From positions 1 to 39,457 of the forward strand of contig DASPXK010000045.1 in NCBI GenBank assembly GCA_035637315.1: a stretch of DNA of 39,457 nt. The letters run 5' to 3'. Position numbers and translations under genes: made by a program. The notes beneath the pieces are model-generated. The model saw nothing but the letters and a program-made list of their open reading frames with translations, searched no databases and was not told the DNA's origin. The stretch is from DASPXK01 sp035637315 (GTDB lineage Bacteria; Chloroflexota; UBA6077; JACCZL01). Position 1 is the stretch's first letter, and each line of letters starts with the position of its first letter. Below are positions 7,639-15,618 of the stretch, one piece after another.

Positions 7639-9294
7639 ATGGCTCGTTTGACTGGTGGGGAGCTGGCCGTCCGGACGCTTTCGGCGGCCGGCGTCGACCT
7701 GGTGTTCGGGATCGTGAGCGTTCACAACGTCCCGATCTATGACGCGATGAACCGGCTGGGCTCAGTCCGCCCGGTGCCCGTGCGGCACGAGCAGGCGGCC
7801 GTGCTGATGGCCGACGGCTACTCCCGAGCAAGCGGGCGGCTGGGAGTGGCCCTGACCAGCACCGGGCCGGGCGCGGCCAACGCGATGGGCTCGATGGTCG
7901 AGGCGTACACGGCCTCGTCGCCGGTCCTCCACCTGACCGGCCAGGTCGAGAGTCAGTATCTGGGCAAGGCGAAGGGTTTCTTACACGAGGCCCGAGACCA
8001 GCTCGCGATGCTCGCGGCCAGCTCCAAGTGGGCAGGGCGGCCAAACAGTACTCGCGAGATACCCGTTGTGCTCGGCGAGGCGATCCGCCAGGCTGTCACG
8101 GGCCGGCGGCGGCCGGTGTCGGTCGAGCTGCCCATTGACCTGCAAAACGCCGAAGACGAGGCCGACGTGCCGGTCTTCGAGGGATTCGCGCGGCTTGAGC
8201 CGTCGAGCGACGAGATCACGCGTGCCGCCCAGATCGTGGCTGGCGCGAAGCGGCCACTCATCTGGGCTGGCGGCGGCGTGATCGCCTCGGAGGCCTCGGC
8301 CGAGCTTCGGACCCTCGCCGAGCTGCTGCGGGCCGGCGTGATCACCAGCAACACCGGGCGCGGCTCGCTCCCCGAGGACCATCCGCTCTGCATCGGCAAC
8401 CTATCGGTGGAGGCGCCGGTTCAGGACCTGGCCAAGGAGGCCGACGTCCTCATCGCGATCGGGACGCGCTTTCAGGGCTCGCCCACGCAGAACTGGCGGA
8501 TGACGCTGCCCGACACAATCGTCCACATGGATATCGACCCGACCGAGATCGGCAAGAACTACCCCGCCGCCCAGGGCGTCACTGGGGACGCCAGACCGGC
8601 TCTGGCGGCGCTCGTGGCGGCGCTCGGCGGCCGCGTCCAGACCGAGATGGGCTGGCCCGAGCGGGTCGCCCAGACGCGGGCGGCCGCGCGAGCCGCCCTC
8701 CGCGAGCGGATCGGCCAGCACGCCAAGATCATGGACAGCCTGCGGGCGGCGCTGCCGCGCGACGCGATCGTCGTCAAGGACGCGACCATCTCGGCCTACA
8801 CATGGGGCAACCGCCTGCTCGAGGTCTACGAGCCGCGCACGTCGATGAACCCCACCTGCGGCGCGATCGGCCCAGGGCTGCCCCTGGCCCTCGGAGCGGC
8901 CACCGCGCGACCGGACCGTCAGGTCGTCTGCATCGCCGGCGACGGCGGCTTCGTCTACAACATGGCCGAGCTGGCGACGGCGGTCCAGCAGCAGCTCCCG
9001 GTCGTGGTACTGCTGTTCAACGACGGCGGCTACGGCATTCTGCGCCACATCCAGGACCGTGCCTTCGAGGGCCGGCGGATCGCGGTCGACCTGCACACCC
9101 CTGACTTCGCCAAAGTGGCCGAGGCCTTCGGCGTCTGGTCTCGGCGCGTCGACCGCATCGAAGCGTTCAACCCTGCGCTGACTGAAGCGCTCGCCGCCGG
9201 CGGCCCCGCCCTCATCGAGATCGACTCCCGTGCGATCGGCCCGATGCCCACACCGTACGCGGGCACCTCGCGCCAGCAGGCGACACGGCCGTAA
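7639..9294 (+). CDS. Thiamine-diphosphate-binding enzyme, acetolactate synthase-like
   Basis: 551 aa three-domain ThDP enzyme of the acetohydroxyacid synthase / benzoylformate decarboxylase superfamily. The catalytic Glu is in RHEQAA (E51). The ThDP/Mg motif is GDGG (434-437) followed by NDGGYG starting at N461. The central domain (about 185-320) is the FAD/CoA-type Rossmann domain. The start ATG 7639 has GAGGG 8 bases upstream. No small regulatory subunit gene is adjacent, so a catabolic decarboxylase or lyase is more likely than biosynthetic acetolactate synthase. The specific reaction cannot be read from sequence. Confidence 0.85.
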   Translation: MARLTGGELAVRTLSAAGVDLVFGIVSVHNVPIYDAMNRLGSVRPVPVRHEQAAVLMADGYSRASGRLGVALTSTGPGAANAMGSMVEAYTASSPVLHLTGQVESQYLGKAKGFLHEARDQLAMLAASSKWAGRPNSTREIPVVLGEAIRQAVTGRRRPVSVELPIDLQNAEDEADVPVFEGFARLEPSSDEITRAAQIVAGAKRPLIWAGGGVIASEASAELRTLAELLRAGVITSNTGRGSLPEDHPLCIGNLSVEAPVQDLAKEADVLIAIGTRFQGSPTQNWRMTLPDTIVHMDIDPTEIGKNYPAAQGVTGDARPALAALVAALGGRVQTEMGWPERVAQTRAAARAALRERIGQHAKIMDSLRAALPRDAIVVKDATISAYTWGNRLLEVYEPRTSMNPTCGAIGPGLPLALGAATARPDRQVVCIAGDGGFVYNMAELATAVQQQLPVVVLLFNDGGYGILRHIQDRAFEGRRIAVDLHTPDFAKVAEAFGVWSRRVDRIEAFNPALTEALAAGGPALIEIDSRAIGPMPTPYAGTSRQQATRP

Positions 9295-9478
9295 TCACCT
9301 CCGAACTCTGCGCATGGACACATTCTACGAGGCCCATGACCAGCCTAGACTCGCCCAGTCGGGGGTGGCCCTTAAAGTTTTGCGTAACCTGGTGCCGCGT
9401 GGGCATGGTGGGACGATCGAGGCGGGTTGTGGCCGGCTCTCGGGCCGCTTCGCTTCAAGTCTTGCGCGGGCCACCTCG

Positions 9479-9563
9479 CCCTCACCCCCTGGCCCCCTCT
9501 CCCTCCGAGGGGAGAGGGAGAAACCAGCTCCCCCCGCAAGGGAGAGGGGCTGGGGTGAGGGGG
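9479..9563. repeat. GC-rich palindromic intergenic repeat, copy 1
   Basis: Long imperfect inverted repeat: the left arm begins CCCTCACCCCCTGG and continues into CCCCTCTCCC, and the right arm ends GGGAGAGGGGCTGGGGTGAG. An inner GAGGGGAGAGGGAG adds a second stem. A relative with the same arms is at 17499-17620. Such REP/MITE-like palindromes are dispersed in many high-GC genomes. Together with the unremarkable 9295-9478 it fills the gap after the ThDP gene; I see no other gene there. Confidence 0.75.
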
Positions 9564-9614
9564 TTCTTGTTCGCCGCGCAAAAAGCTACGGGGCACCCCC
9601 CAGCCGGCCAAAAG

Positions 9615-9644
9615 TTGACATCCGCTGCTGAGCGCGTGTAATAT
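9615..9644 (+). promoter_or_regulatory. Near-consensus promoter of the DUF3800 locus
   Basis: TTGACA (9615-9620, perfect -35) and TAATAT (9639-9644, strong -10) with an 18-base spacer. The predicted transcript start is near 9651, exactly where the structured leader begins. It is by eye the strongest promoter in the window. Confidence 0.75.
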
Positions 9645-9650
9645 GTACCC

Positions 9651-9718
9651 AGACCGGGAGGGCACCGATTTATGTGCCCGTGGCTTTGCCCCCGGTCTCG
9701 TTCTGTTTAAGCCACGGG
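9651..9718 (+). ncRNA. Predicted pseudoknotted leader RNA upstream of the DUF3800 gene
   Basis: Two perfect interleaved inverted repeats. AGACCGGG (9651-9658) pairs with CCCGGTCT (9691-9698), and CCCGTGGCTT (9677-9686) pairs with AAGCCACGGG (9709-9718). The a-b-a'-b' order is that of an H-type pseudoknot, with loops of 18, 4 and 10 bases that could span the stems. The last arm includes part of GGGG (9716-9719), the only Shine-Dalgarno-like sequence before the GTG at 9725, so pairing would hide it. From memory, comparative RNA searches reported several structured RNA motifs near DUF3800 genes; whether this belongs to one of them needs a covariance-model search. Confidence 0.55.
9672..9710 (+). 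CDS. Possible 12-codon leader peptide in the structured RNA
   Basis: ATG 9672 reads MCPWLCPRSRSV and stops with TAA at 9708-9710. GGGAGGG (9656-9662) lies 9 bases upstream, a good ribosome-binding site. A ribosome on this frame would open both arms 9677-9686 and 9691-9698 and stop next to the arm that covers the DUF3800 ribosome-binding site, a geometry like translational attenuation. It may also be chance: the frame is short and no homologue can be checked. Confidence 0.3.
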   Translation: MCPWLCPRSRSV

Positions 9719-9724
9719 GTATAG

Positions 9725-10544
9725 GTGCCTAGCTTAGTGTACCTGCTCTACATGGACGAGTCGGGCCACCATGACGCAAAGACGTTCGTGGTTGCCGGCA
9801 TCGCGGTCTTCGAGAGACAGACGTACTGGCTCTCGGAAGAAGTCGACAAGATACAGCAGACCATCTTGCCTGACCTCCCGGAGCCAGTAGCCTTCCATGC
9901 CTCCGCGATACGAGCCGGTATCGATCCGCCTTGGAGCGAGCTTACCCAGACACAACGTTACCAAGTGTTGGACGAGATCTGTAGAAAGGTTTCGGAGAGC
10001 TTATCGGTAATGTTTGCAGTAGCGATAGAGAAGCAATGGGCTCACTCACTGCGGCGAAGATTTATACCAATTCGCCCTCGAGAGCCTCATCAGGCGGTTT
10101 GATGCGTTCTTGACGCGTCGCTTTCGGCAGGAAGGGGAGCGACAGCGGGGGCTGATGGTCATTGCGTCTTCGGAGTACCAGAAGGTGCTGGAAGCACTCG
10201 CCCTACGGGTCCGCCGTCAAGGGACACGCTGGGGAGAAATTTATAACATAGCCGAAGTCCCGTTATTCACCGCTGCCGCGAACTCACGTATGCTTCAGAT
10301 CGCCGATTTCTGTGCTAACGCAGTGTTTGGACGATACGAGACTGGCCACGCCCGTCACTTTGACGAATTGGTTCAGAAGTTTGACCGGGACGAAGGTATC
10401 CTTCATGGACTGGGACATTTTTGCATCAACTACCAGGGATGTTTCTGTCCGGCCTGCCTAACGCGTCGGATGCGGGCGCCGCTGAGCGGCCAGTCACAGG
10501 TTGATCTCAGCGACTTAGCTAGTTTTCCGTCCCCTGAACCCTAG
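9725..10544 (+). pseudogene. DUF3800-family gene with a frameshift
   Basis: The N-terminal part (9725-10102) reads YLLYMDESGHH and FVVAGIAVFE, the acidic DESG motif and following strand typical of DUF3800. The C-terminal part (about 10056-10544, +1 frame) reads DLYQFALESL, RGLMVIASS and ANSRMLQIADFCANAVFGRYE, the second half of the same family. Reading must shift near 10049-10060, where the first frame runs on to a TGA at 10100. Restored length is about 270 aa, normal for the family. The tail has an extra CFCPAC cysteine motif. DUF3800 function is not established; an RNase H-like nuclease fold has been suggested. The gene is visibly more AT-rich than its neighbours, which suggests acquisition. 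GTG 9725 or ATG 9752 may be the start. The shift may be a sequence error. Confidence 0.75.
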
Positions 10545-10726
10545 CAACATCTGGGATCAGGCTTACGGTGCGAGCGCGTCCCTGGCTCCACGGCCGAACC
10601 GAAGTTGCACGGCCCGTCGGGAACAGTGCACGGGTGGCCTGGGCCGCGCCAGTTGCGGGCTCGTGAACCCGGGGCCTCCGGCTGGTCGTCGTGTATGCCG
10701 GGGTCGGCAACGCCGAGGCACGGGGC

Positions 10727-12097
10727 TCACCGCGGCGGCCGCTCGCGTCTGAGCAACTGGCCGCGCCCGGGCTTGCCGACGTATTCGCCGTCGCGAGCGA
10801 TGACGTCGCCGCGCGAGAGAGTCAGGACAGGCCAGCCGACGCAGCGCATGCCCTCGCACGGCTCGTAGCCGGTTCGCGAGTGGAGGCGGCTCTGTGTGAT
10901 CGTCTCGTCGCGATTGGGGTCGAACAGCACCAGGTCCGCGTCCGAGCCGACGGCGATCGTGCCCTTTCGCGGGTAAAGGCCGTGCAGCCGGGCTGGCGCC
11001 GTAGCCATCGCCTCGACCAGCCGATTGGCCGACAGCTTGCCGCCGCCCACTCCGGCGGTCCACAGGCTCACCAACTCGGTCTCCAGGGCCGGGATGCCGT
11101 GTGGGATCAGGCTGAAGTCCTCTGCCCCGACCGACTTTTGCTCCAGGGTCCACGCGCAATGGTCGCTCCCGATCACGTCGAGAGTCCCGTCGGCCAGCCC
11201 CGCCCAGAGGCGATCAAGATTCCAGGCCGCCCGAAGCGGTGGGCAGCCGCTAAACATCAGCGGCTCGGCGCCCGGAGCCGTGTAGCGCTCGGAGTCGAGC
11301 AGCAGATAGCAGGGTCGGACCTCGGCCCATGCCTGCGCGCTACGGGCCTTGGCGGCTCGGACGCGCTCGAGGGCAGCGTCGCACGAGAGATGGACGACGC
11401 AGACCTTCGCGCCGATCAGGTCGGCGTAGTCGAAGGCGCGCGAGGTCGCCTCGGCCTCGCCTATCTCGGGGCGACTGTCCACGTACCAGCGGGCCGATCG
11501 CCGGCCCTGTGCGAACAGCTCCTGTTTGCGATGCTCCAACGCCCAGGCGTTCTCGGCGTGCGCCATCACCAGCCCGCCGGCCGCCGCCACGGCGCTCATC
11601 AGTCGCAGCAGCTCGGCGTCAGAGAGCCGCATCATGAACGCCTTAAAGCTGGGAAAGCCATCGGCCACGACGCTCGGCACGTCGGCCAGACTGGCGTCGG
11701 AGAAGTCGGTCGCGACCAGATGGAAGCCGTAATCGATCACGGCCTTTCCCTCGGCCCGCGCGCACCAGTCCTGAGCGGCTTCGGCCAGGCTTCGTCCGGG
11801 ATGCTGGCGGGCGTAGTCGACAACGGTCGTCACGCCGCCGCAGGCTGCCGCGATCGTTCCCGACTCGAAGTCGTCGGCCGTCCGCGGGGCGCCCGGCAGC
11901 GCCTGGGCGTCCAGGTGGGTGTGCGCATCCACCACACCCGGCAGCACGAACAGGCCACTTGCGTCCAGCTCCGCGCGAGCCTCCCCGACCTCGCCCAGCG
12001 CGGAGATCCGGCCGCCAGCGATGCCGACGTCCGCCAGGCGTGTCTCGCTCGCCGTGACGACGGTCCCGCCACGGACCGCCAGATCAAGCTCGGGCAT
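10727..12097 (-). CDS. Dihydropyrimidinase/hydantoinase-type amidohydrolase
   Basis: 456 aa metal-dependent cyclic amidohydrolase (hydantoinase, dihydropyrimidinase, allantoinase, dihydroorotase group). The binuclear site is complete: DAHTH (H59, H61), the carboxylated Lys in SFKAF (K152), H180 (MAHAEN), H236 (VVHLS) and Asp312 (SDHCAW). The C-terminal part returns to the small beta domain, with GTIAVGSDADLVLFDP. AAGGAG precedes ATG 12097 by 7 bases. It overlaps the 3' end of the upstream gene by 14 bases, so the two are co-translated. The partner has a nucleoside-phosphorylase-like region, which favours pyrimidine or hydantoin catabolism, but the substrate is not determined. Confidence 0.87.
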   Translation of the reverse strand: MPELDLAVRGGTVVTASETRLADVGIAGGRISALGEVGEARAELDASGLFVLPGVVDAHTHLDAQALPGAPRTADDFESGTIAAACGGVTTVVDYARQHPGRSLAEAAQDWCARAEGKAVIDYGFHLVATDFSDASLADVPSVVADGFPSFKAFMMRLSDAELLRLMSAVAAAGGLVMAHAENAWALEHRKQELFAQGRRSARWYVDSRPEIGEAEATSRAFDYADLIGAKVCVVHLSCDAALERVRAAKARSAQAWAEVRPCYLLLDSERYTAPGAEPLMFSGCPPLRAAWNLDRLWAGLADGTLDVIGSDHCAWTLEQKSVGAEDFSLIPHGIPALETELVSLWTAGVGGGKLSANRLVEAMATAPARLHGLYPRKGTIAVGSDADLVLFDPNRDETITQSRLHSRTGYEPCEGMRCVGWPVLTLSRGDVIARDGEYVGKPGRGQLLRRERPPR

Positions 12098-13877
12098 CGA
12101 CGGCTCCTTCCATGCGCTCGTTCTCGCAGCGCAGGATTCGCCGCAGGATCGCGACCGTGGCGGCGTAGGTCGAGTCGATCCCTTCGAACGACAGGCGGCG
12201 GCTTCCGAGCGTGCGGGCCCGGGTGTAGGGGGTGTCCGAGGCGTAGTGAATCGCGCCCACCTCGAAGGGCAGGTCGCGGAAGTGGACCGCTTCGCCGAGC
12301 GGATAGCGGTCGGGATACGTGGCCTCGTACACGGCGCTCAGGTACGGCCCGACCTCCATCTCCACTACGGTGTACGCCTCCTGATAGAAGAAATCGAGGA
12401 AGCCGTGATTCTGGAGAAACGTGCCGCGTACGCTGACGGCCTTCTGCTTGTCCAACGCCGAGCCGCGCTCCAGCCAAGGCGCGACGTCGTCGTAGCCGAA
12501 GACGTTCGGGAAGGAGTAGGTGTTGCCAGTGTACTCGTCGAACACCACGTCGGCGATCATCACGTCCCCGACCGCGCCGTTGAGCGTGGCAGCTTTGCCA
12601 AGTACGTAGACGCCCGGTAGGCGAGGGAGGTTCTCGGCCACCTGGCGCAGGATATAGTAGGCGGACATTCCGAGCGGGTAGTCGATGTTCAGGATTACGG
12701 CATCGGAGCGGTCCAGCACGCCGGCCAGGCCTGCCAGCCTGGGATCGAGGTCCTCGGCACGCAGCCTTGCCAGCTCGATGATCTGACTGCAGACATCCAG
12801 GCCGTCCGTCGGTGCCAGGGTGAAGATGCCGCGCTCCTCTTCCTCAGCCACCCGCACACTGGGCGCGGGAGCTTCGGGATGGTAGGCGTGCCACAGGCGC
12901 GAGGCGTAGTACAGGAGGTTCTCCGGGTTGCTCTGGCCGCGCGCGCGCCGTAGCGCGGGTATCTCCGACAGGCCCTCACCCTCCGGCGTCTGCTCCAGGA
13001 AGCTCCACAAGGCGGCCGCCTGCCGACGGACGTAGCCCGAGACCAGATTGAGCAGCCCATGCGGGTTTGACGAGACGAAATAGATCGGGCGCTGCAGCAG
13101 GTCACGCTCGGCTAGCAGCGCCCCAATCGGCTCCCACCAGCGATCGACCAGCTTGGTGTATCCGACATGCGTCCCGCCGAGCATTCGAACTCGGATGTCC
13201 TTCTGGGCCTGGCCGATCGTCCTGAGCATTGGCCAGAAGCTCGGCCCCCAGATGCGTTGAAGGCGGACCCAGTCTTCGACCGGAACGTGGACCGCCTCGC
13301 CCAGCCACTTGAGCCAGGCTCCACTTGGGGATTCTGGTCGCTGGATGCGCGACCGGACCTCCGGATGCGCGGCCAGCAGATCGTGGAGCTTGTTCCACTC
13401 GATCTGGTAGGCGACCAGGGTCGGGATCACGTCGTCCAGGTCGGATGGGCTAGCGATCAGGCCAGCCAGCGTGCTCGTGCCGTCGAAGTGCCACCGGCGC
13501 CGCCGCCCGGGGGCCTCGACCCGCTCCCAACCCTCGATCCCGGCCTCCAGGACCGAGCCGAACTGCTCCGGGAGTTGCCCCAGCACGACCCACTCGACCT
13601 GGGCCGCGCACTCTGGCAGCCGCTGGAGGGCGTAGATGAAGGCGCCGGCGTCGAGCCAGGGGCTGGCGGCTCGGTGGTGCAGGCTGGAGTCGACGCCCAG
13701 GTGGGCCGCCTCGAAGGCTCGCAGCTTGACGTCGCCCGAGCTGCGCAGGATCGTGTTGTAGGTGCGCACGTAAAGCTCGACCGCCTGGCGGCCGACCAGA
13801 GCGTCCTCCCGGCCGACCGCGAGCCCGGCCGAATGGTGGGCGACGCGCTCGGCGAAGCCGATAGGTGATTCGGACAA
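12084..13877 (-). CDS. Uncharacterised protein with nucleoside-phosphorylase-like C-terminal region
   Basis: 597 aa. The first about 350 residues are mainly helical and match nothing I can name. Residues about 395-530 contain INIDYPLG-like strand and helix, VLGKAATLNG (about 424-433), GDVMIADVVFDEYTGNTYSF and VVEMEVGPYLSAVYE (about 503-518). The GDV...DE..GNT and EME elements resemble purine/uridine phosphorylases and MTA/SAH nucleosidases. I recall similar long proteins in Bacteroidetes filed under a DUF name (DUF6909-like), but cannot confirm. No signal peptide is seen. It lies between the PdxR-type regulator and the hydantoinase, overlapping the latter by 14 bases. A nucleoside- or nucleotide-processing role is inference. 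Confidence 0.6.
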   Translation of the reverse strand: MSESPIGFAERVAHHSAGLAVGREDALVGRQAVELYVRTYNTILRSSGDVKLRAFEAAHLGVDSSLHHRAASPWLDAGAFIYALQRLPECAAQVEWVVLGQLPEQFGSVLEAGIEGWERVEAPGRRRRWHFDGTSTLAGLIASPSDLDDVIPTLVAYQIEWNKLHDLLAAHPEVRSRIQRPESPSGAWLKWLGEAVHVPVEDWVRLQRIWGPSFWPMLRTIGQAQKDIRVRMLGGTHVGYTKLVDRWWEPIGALLAERDLLQRPIYFVSSNPHGLLNLVSGYVRRQAAALWSFLEQTPEGEGLSEIPALRRARGQSNPENLLYYASRLWHAYHPEAPAPSVRVAEEEERGIFTLAPTDGLDVCSQIIELARLRAEDLDPRLAGLAGVLDRSDAVILNIDYPLGMSAYYILRQVAENLPRLPGVYVLGKAATLNGAVGDVMIADVVFDEYTGNTYSFPNVFGYDDVAPWLERGSALDKQKAVSVRGTFLQNHGFLDFFYQEAYTVVEMEVGPYLSAVYEATYPDRYPLGEAVHFRDLPFEVGAIHYASDTPYTRARTLGSRRLSFEGIDSTYAATVAILRRILRCENERMEGAVDARA

Positions 13878-13887
13878 GGTAGTCTCC

Positions 13888-13920
13888 GTAGGGCGCCCCG
13901 ATTCATCGGGGCGCCCCTAC
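13888..13920. repeat. Strong GC hairpin between two minus-strand genes
   Basis: GTAGGGCGCCCCGAT (13888-13902) is the complement of ATCGGGGCGCCCCTAC (13905-13920) with one bulged C and a two-base loop. It includes the stop codon of the PdxR-type gene and lies just before the next minus-strand gene. There is no T-run on either side, so it is more likely a dispersed palindrome, perhaps protecting the 3' end of the upstream transcript, than a terminator. Confidence 0.6.
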
Positions 13921-15434
13921 ATATTGACTGCCTGCGCCAGGCGGCAGACGCCCTCGCGGATGCTCGATTCGTCGAGCGCGGCGAAGCCCAACATCAGTCC
14001 GGGCCGCCCCGCATCACCTTGATAGTAAGGCGACAGCGGCGTCACGGCCACCCCCAGCTCTGCCGCGCGGGCCGCGATCGGGCGGTCATTCCAGCCCTGG
14101 GGCAGCCACGCGATCAGGTGGAGGCCGGCCCCGTCGCCGCCCGGCGTGACGATCCCGCACAGCTGCTCACTCAGTGCCGCCAGAAGGGCATCGCGGCGAG
14201 ATTGGTACAGGCGCCGCATCCGTCGCAGGTGGCGTTCGAAGTGGCCCTCCTGAATGAAATCGCTCAGGACCTGCTGGTCTGGGGTCGCCGTCTGGCGGTC
14301 CGCCAACCACTTGGCCGCCACGAAGGGCGCCTCGAGGCCGGGCGGGAGCACGACGTACCCCACCCGCAGTGGTGGAAACAACGCTTTGGAGAAGCTGCCG
14401 ACGTACGCCGCCACGCCATTGGAGTCCAGGCCCTGAAGCGACTCGAGCGGACGGCCGCTGTAACGGAACTCGCTGTCGTAGTCGTCCTCCACCACCAGCG
14501 CGCCTCGGCGCGCCGCCCACTCGAGCAGCCGAAGCCGACGGGGCAGACTCAAGGTGGCGCCGGTCGGGAACTGATGCGACGGCGTTACGTACACCAGACG
14601 CGGAGCGTGCTCGGTCTCGGGGGGCGGCAGCGACTCAACGCTGATCCCGTCCTCGTCGACGCAGACTGGCAGAATGGCGGCCTCGTGGGCCCGCAGCGCG
14701 AGGGCAGCCCCGGGGTAACCTGGCTCCTCCAGAGCGGCCATGTCGCCTCGGTCGAGCCAGAGCCGAAACAGCAGGTCGATCCCCTGCTGCGAGCCGTTGA
14801 CGACCACGACCTGCTCGACACTGCACCGGACCCCCCGCGACAGGGCCAGGTGGGCGGCGATCGCTTCGCGAAGCGGCCGATAGCCGGCCGGGTCGCCGTA
14901 CGAGGCCAGGTCCGCCGAGCGCTGGCGCCAGCGGCGGGCGGCCAGCCGACTCCAGATTCGGTGGGGGAAAGCGTCCCAGTCTGGGCGCCCAGGGCGGAAG
15001 TCGAACGGCATCGGCCGATACCGCTCGGTGGACATCTCGTCGGCGTCCAGGGCCGGTCCGCCGGCTGGCCCGACCCGCACGTCGGCCAGGTGAGCGCCCC
15101 AGCGCGACAGGCGGCGCCAGGCGTGGCGTGGGGAGATGGCGGCCGCGGGAACGGGATCAGGCGCGCGCAGCGTATCATCAGGCAGCTGGCGCGAGACAAA
15201 GGTACCCGCCCCGCGGCGTGCCTCGAAGTACCCCTCCGCCAGCAACTGCTCATACGCCAGGACGGCCGTTGTCCGTGAGATCGCGAGCTGGACCGCCAGC
15301 GAGCGAGTGGCCGGCACCCTCTCGCCCGGCCGGAGGCGCCCGGCCAGAATATCCTGGCGCAGGCCGGTATAGAGCTGCTGCTGAAGGGAGAGCTGCCGAC
15401 TCTCGTCCAGCGAGATCGCTAGCGCGTCGGCCAT
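13917..15434 (-). CDS. pdxR: MocR/PdxR-type regulator (GntR HTH fused to aminotransferase fold)
   Basis: 505 aa. Residues 10-80 are a GntR-type winged helix (LYTGLRQDILAGRLRPGERV, then YEQLLAEGYFEARRGAGTFV). Residues 140-500 are a fold-type I aminotransferase domain with EDDYDSEFRY (316-325) and the PLP-binding Lys in SFSKALFPPLRVGY (K350). It is divergent from pdxS-pdxT with 184 bases between, the arrangement seen for PdxR, which senses PLP and activates PLP synthase genes. The name rests on this context; the domain architecture alone is shared by all MocR regulators. Probably autoregulated through the intergenic region. Confidence 0.85.
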   Translation of the reverse strand: MADALAISLDESRQLSLQQQLYTGLRQDILAGRLRPGERVPATRSLAVQLAISRTTAVLAYEQLLAEGYFEARRGAGTFVSRQLPDDTLRAPDPVPAAAISPRHAWRRLSRWGAHLADVRVGPAGGPALDADEMSTERYRPMPFDFRPGRPDWDAFPHRIWSRLAARRWRQRSADLASYGDPAGYRPLREAIAAHLALSRGVRCSVEQVVVVNGSQQGIDLLFRLWLDRGDMAALEEPGYPGAALALRAHEAAILPVCVDEDGISVESLPPPETEHAPRLVYVTPSHQFPTGATLSLPRRLRLLEWAARRGALVVEDDYDSEFRYSGRPLESLQGLDSNGVAAYVGSFSKALFPPLRVGYVVLPPGLEAPFVAAKWLADRQTATPDQQVLSDFIQEGHFERHLRRMRRLYQSRRDALLAALSEQLCGIVTPGGDGAGLHLIAWLPQGWNDRPIAARAAELGVAVTPLSPYYQGDAGRPGLMLGFAALDESSIREGVCRLAQAVNM

Positions 15435-15442
15435 GTGCGAGC

Positions 15443-15474
15443 CATCAGCTGTCAGCTTTCAGCCGTCAGCTGTC
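15443..15474. repeat. CAGCTGTCAGC-type repeat, copy 1
   Basis: CATCAGCTGTCAGC, TTTCAGC, CGTCAGC and TGTC in series: short words built on TCAGC. Related copies stand at 15582-15605 (reverse) and 16511-16546, so pdxS is flanked on both sides. Probably a dispersed intergenic repeat family. Confidence 0.6.
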
Positions 15475-15491
15475 CGATGGATTGGTTGTAC

Positions 15492-15546
15492 ACTATGACA
15501 CAAAATTGGCCCTTGCGCAAGTCCACTTGGCCGGTCTATCTTATAG
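15492..15546. promoter_or_regulatory. Divergent pdxR/pdxS promoter and candidate PdxR operator
   Basis: TTGCGCAA (15513-15520) is self-complementary and can serve as -35 for both genes. Rightward, TTGCGC is followed after 18 bases by TATCTT (15537-15542). Leftward, TTGCGC is followed after 17 bases by CATAGT (complement of 15492-15497). TTGGCC occurs twice, at 15506-15511 and 15527-15532, exactly 21 bases apart, on either side of the palindrome. Direct repeats about two helical turns apart are typical of MocR-family operators. The promoter boxes are weak matches, fitting an activated promoter. Confidence 0.5.
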
Positions 15547-15581
15547 GCAGGACTGAAGAGTCCAGGATCACGGCGACGGCG

Positions 15582-15605
15582 GTGCTGACCGCTGATAGCT
15601 GACGG
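15582..15605. repeat. CAGCTGTCAGC-type repeat, copy 2 (reverse)
   Basis: GTGCTGACCGCTGATAGCTGACGG, the reverse orientation of the repeat at 15443-15474. It ends directly before the pdxS ribosome-binding site AAGGAG (15607-15612). Confidence 0.5.
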
Positions 15606-15618
15606 CAAGGAGCTGGAA

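Noticed and set aside
7639..9294. ThDP enzyme as biosynthetic acetolactate synthase IlvB
   Set aside because: No ilvN or other branched-chain gene is near, and the motifs are shared by the whole superfamily.
10691..12436. Long plus-strand frame of 581 codons opposite the hydantoinase and its neighbour
   Set aside because: It is antisense to two genes with complete motifs, its translation is Arg/Gly/Ala-rich without any domain, and it spans their overlap. Typical GC-rich shadow.
13888..13920. Strong hairpin as a rho-independent terminator of pdxR
   Set aside because: It contains the stop codon, has no T-run, and its symmetric form fits a dispersed palindrome better.
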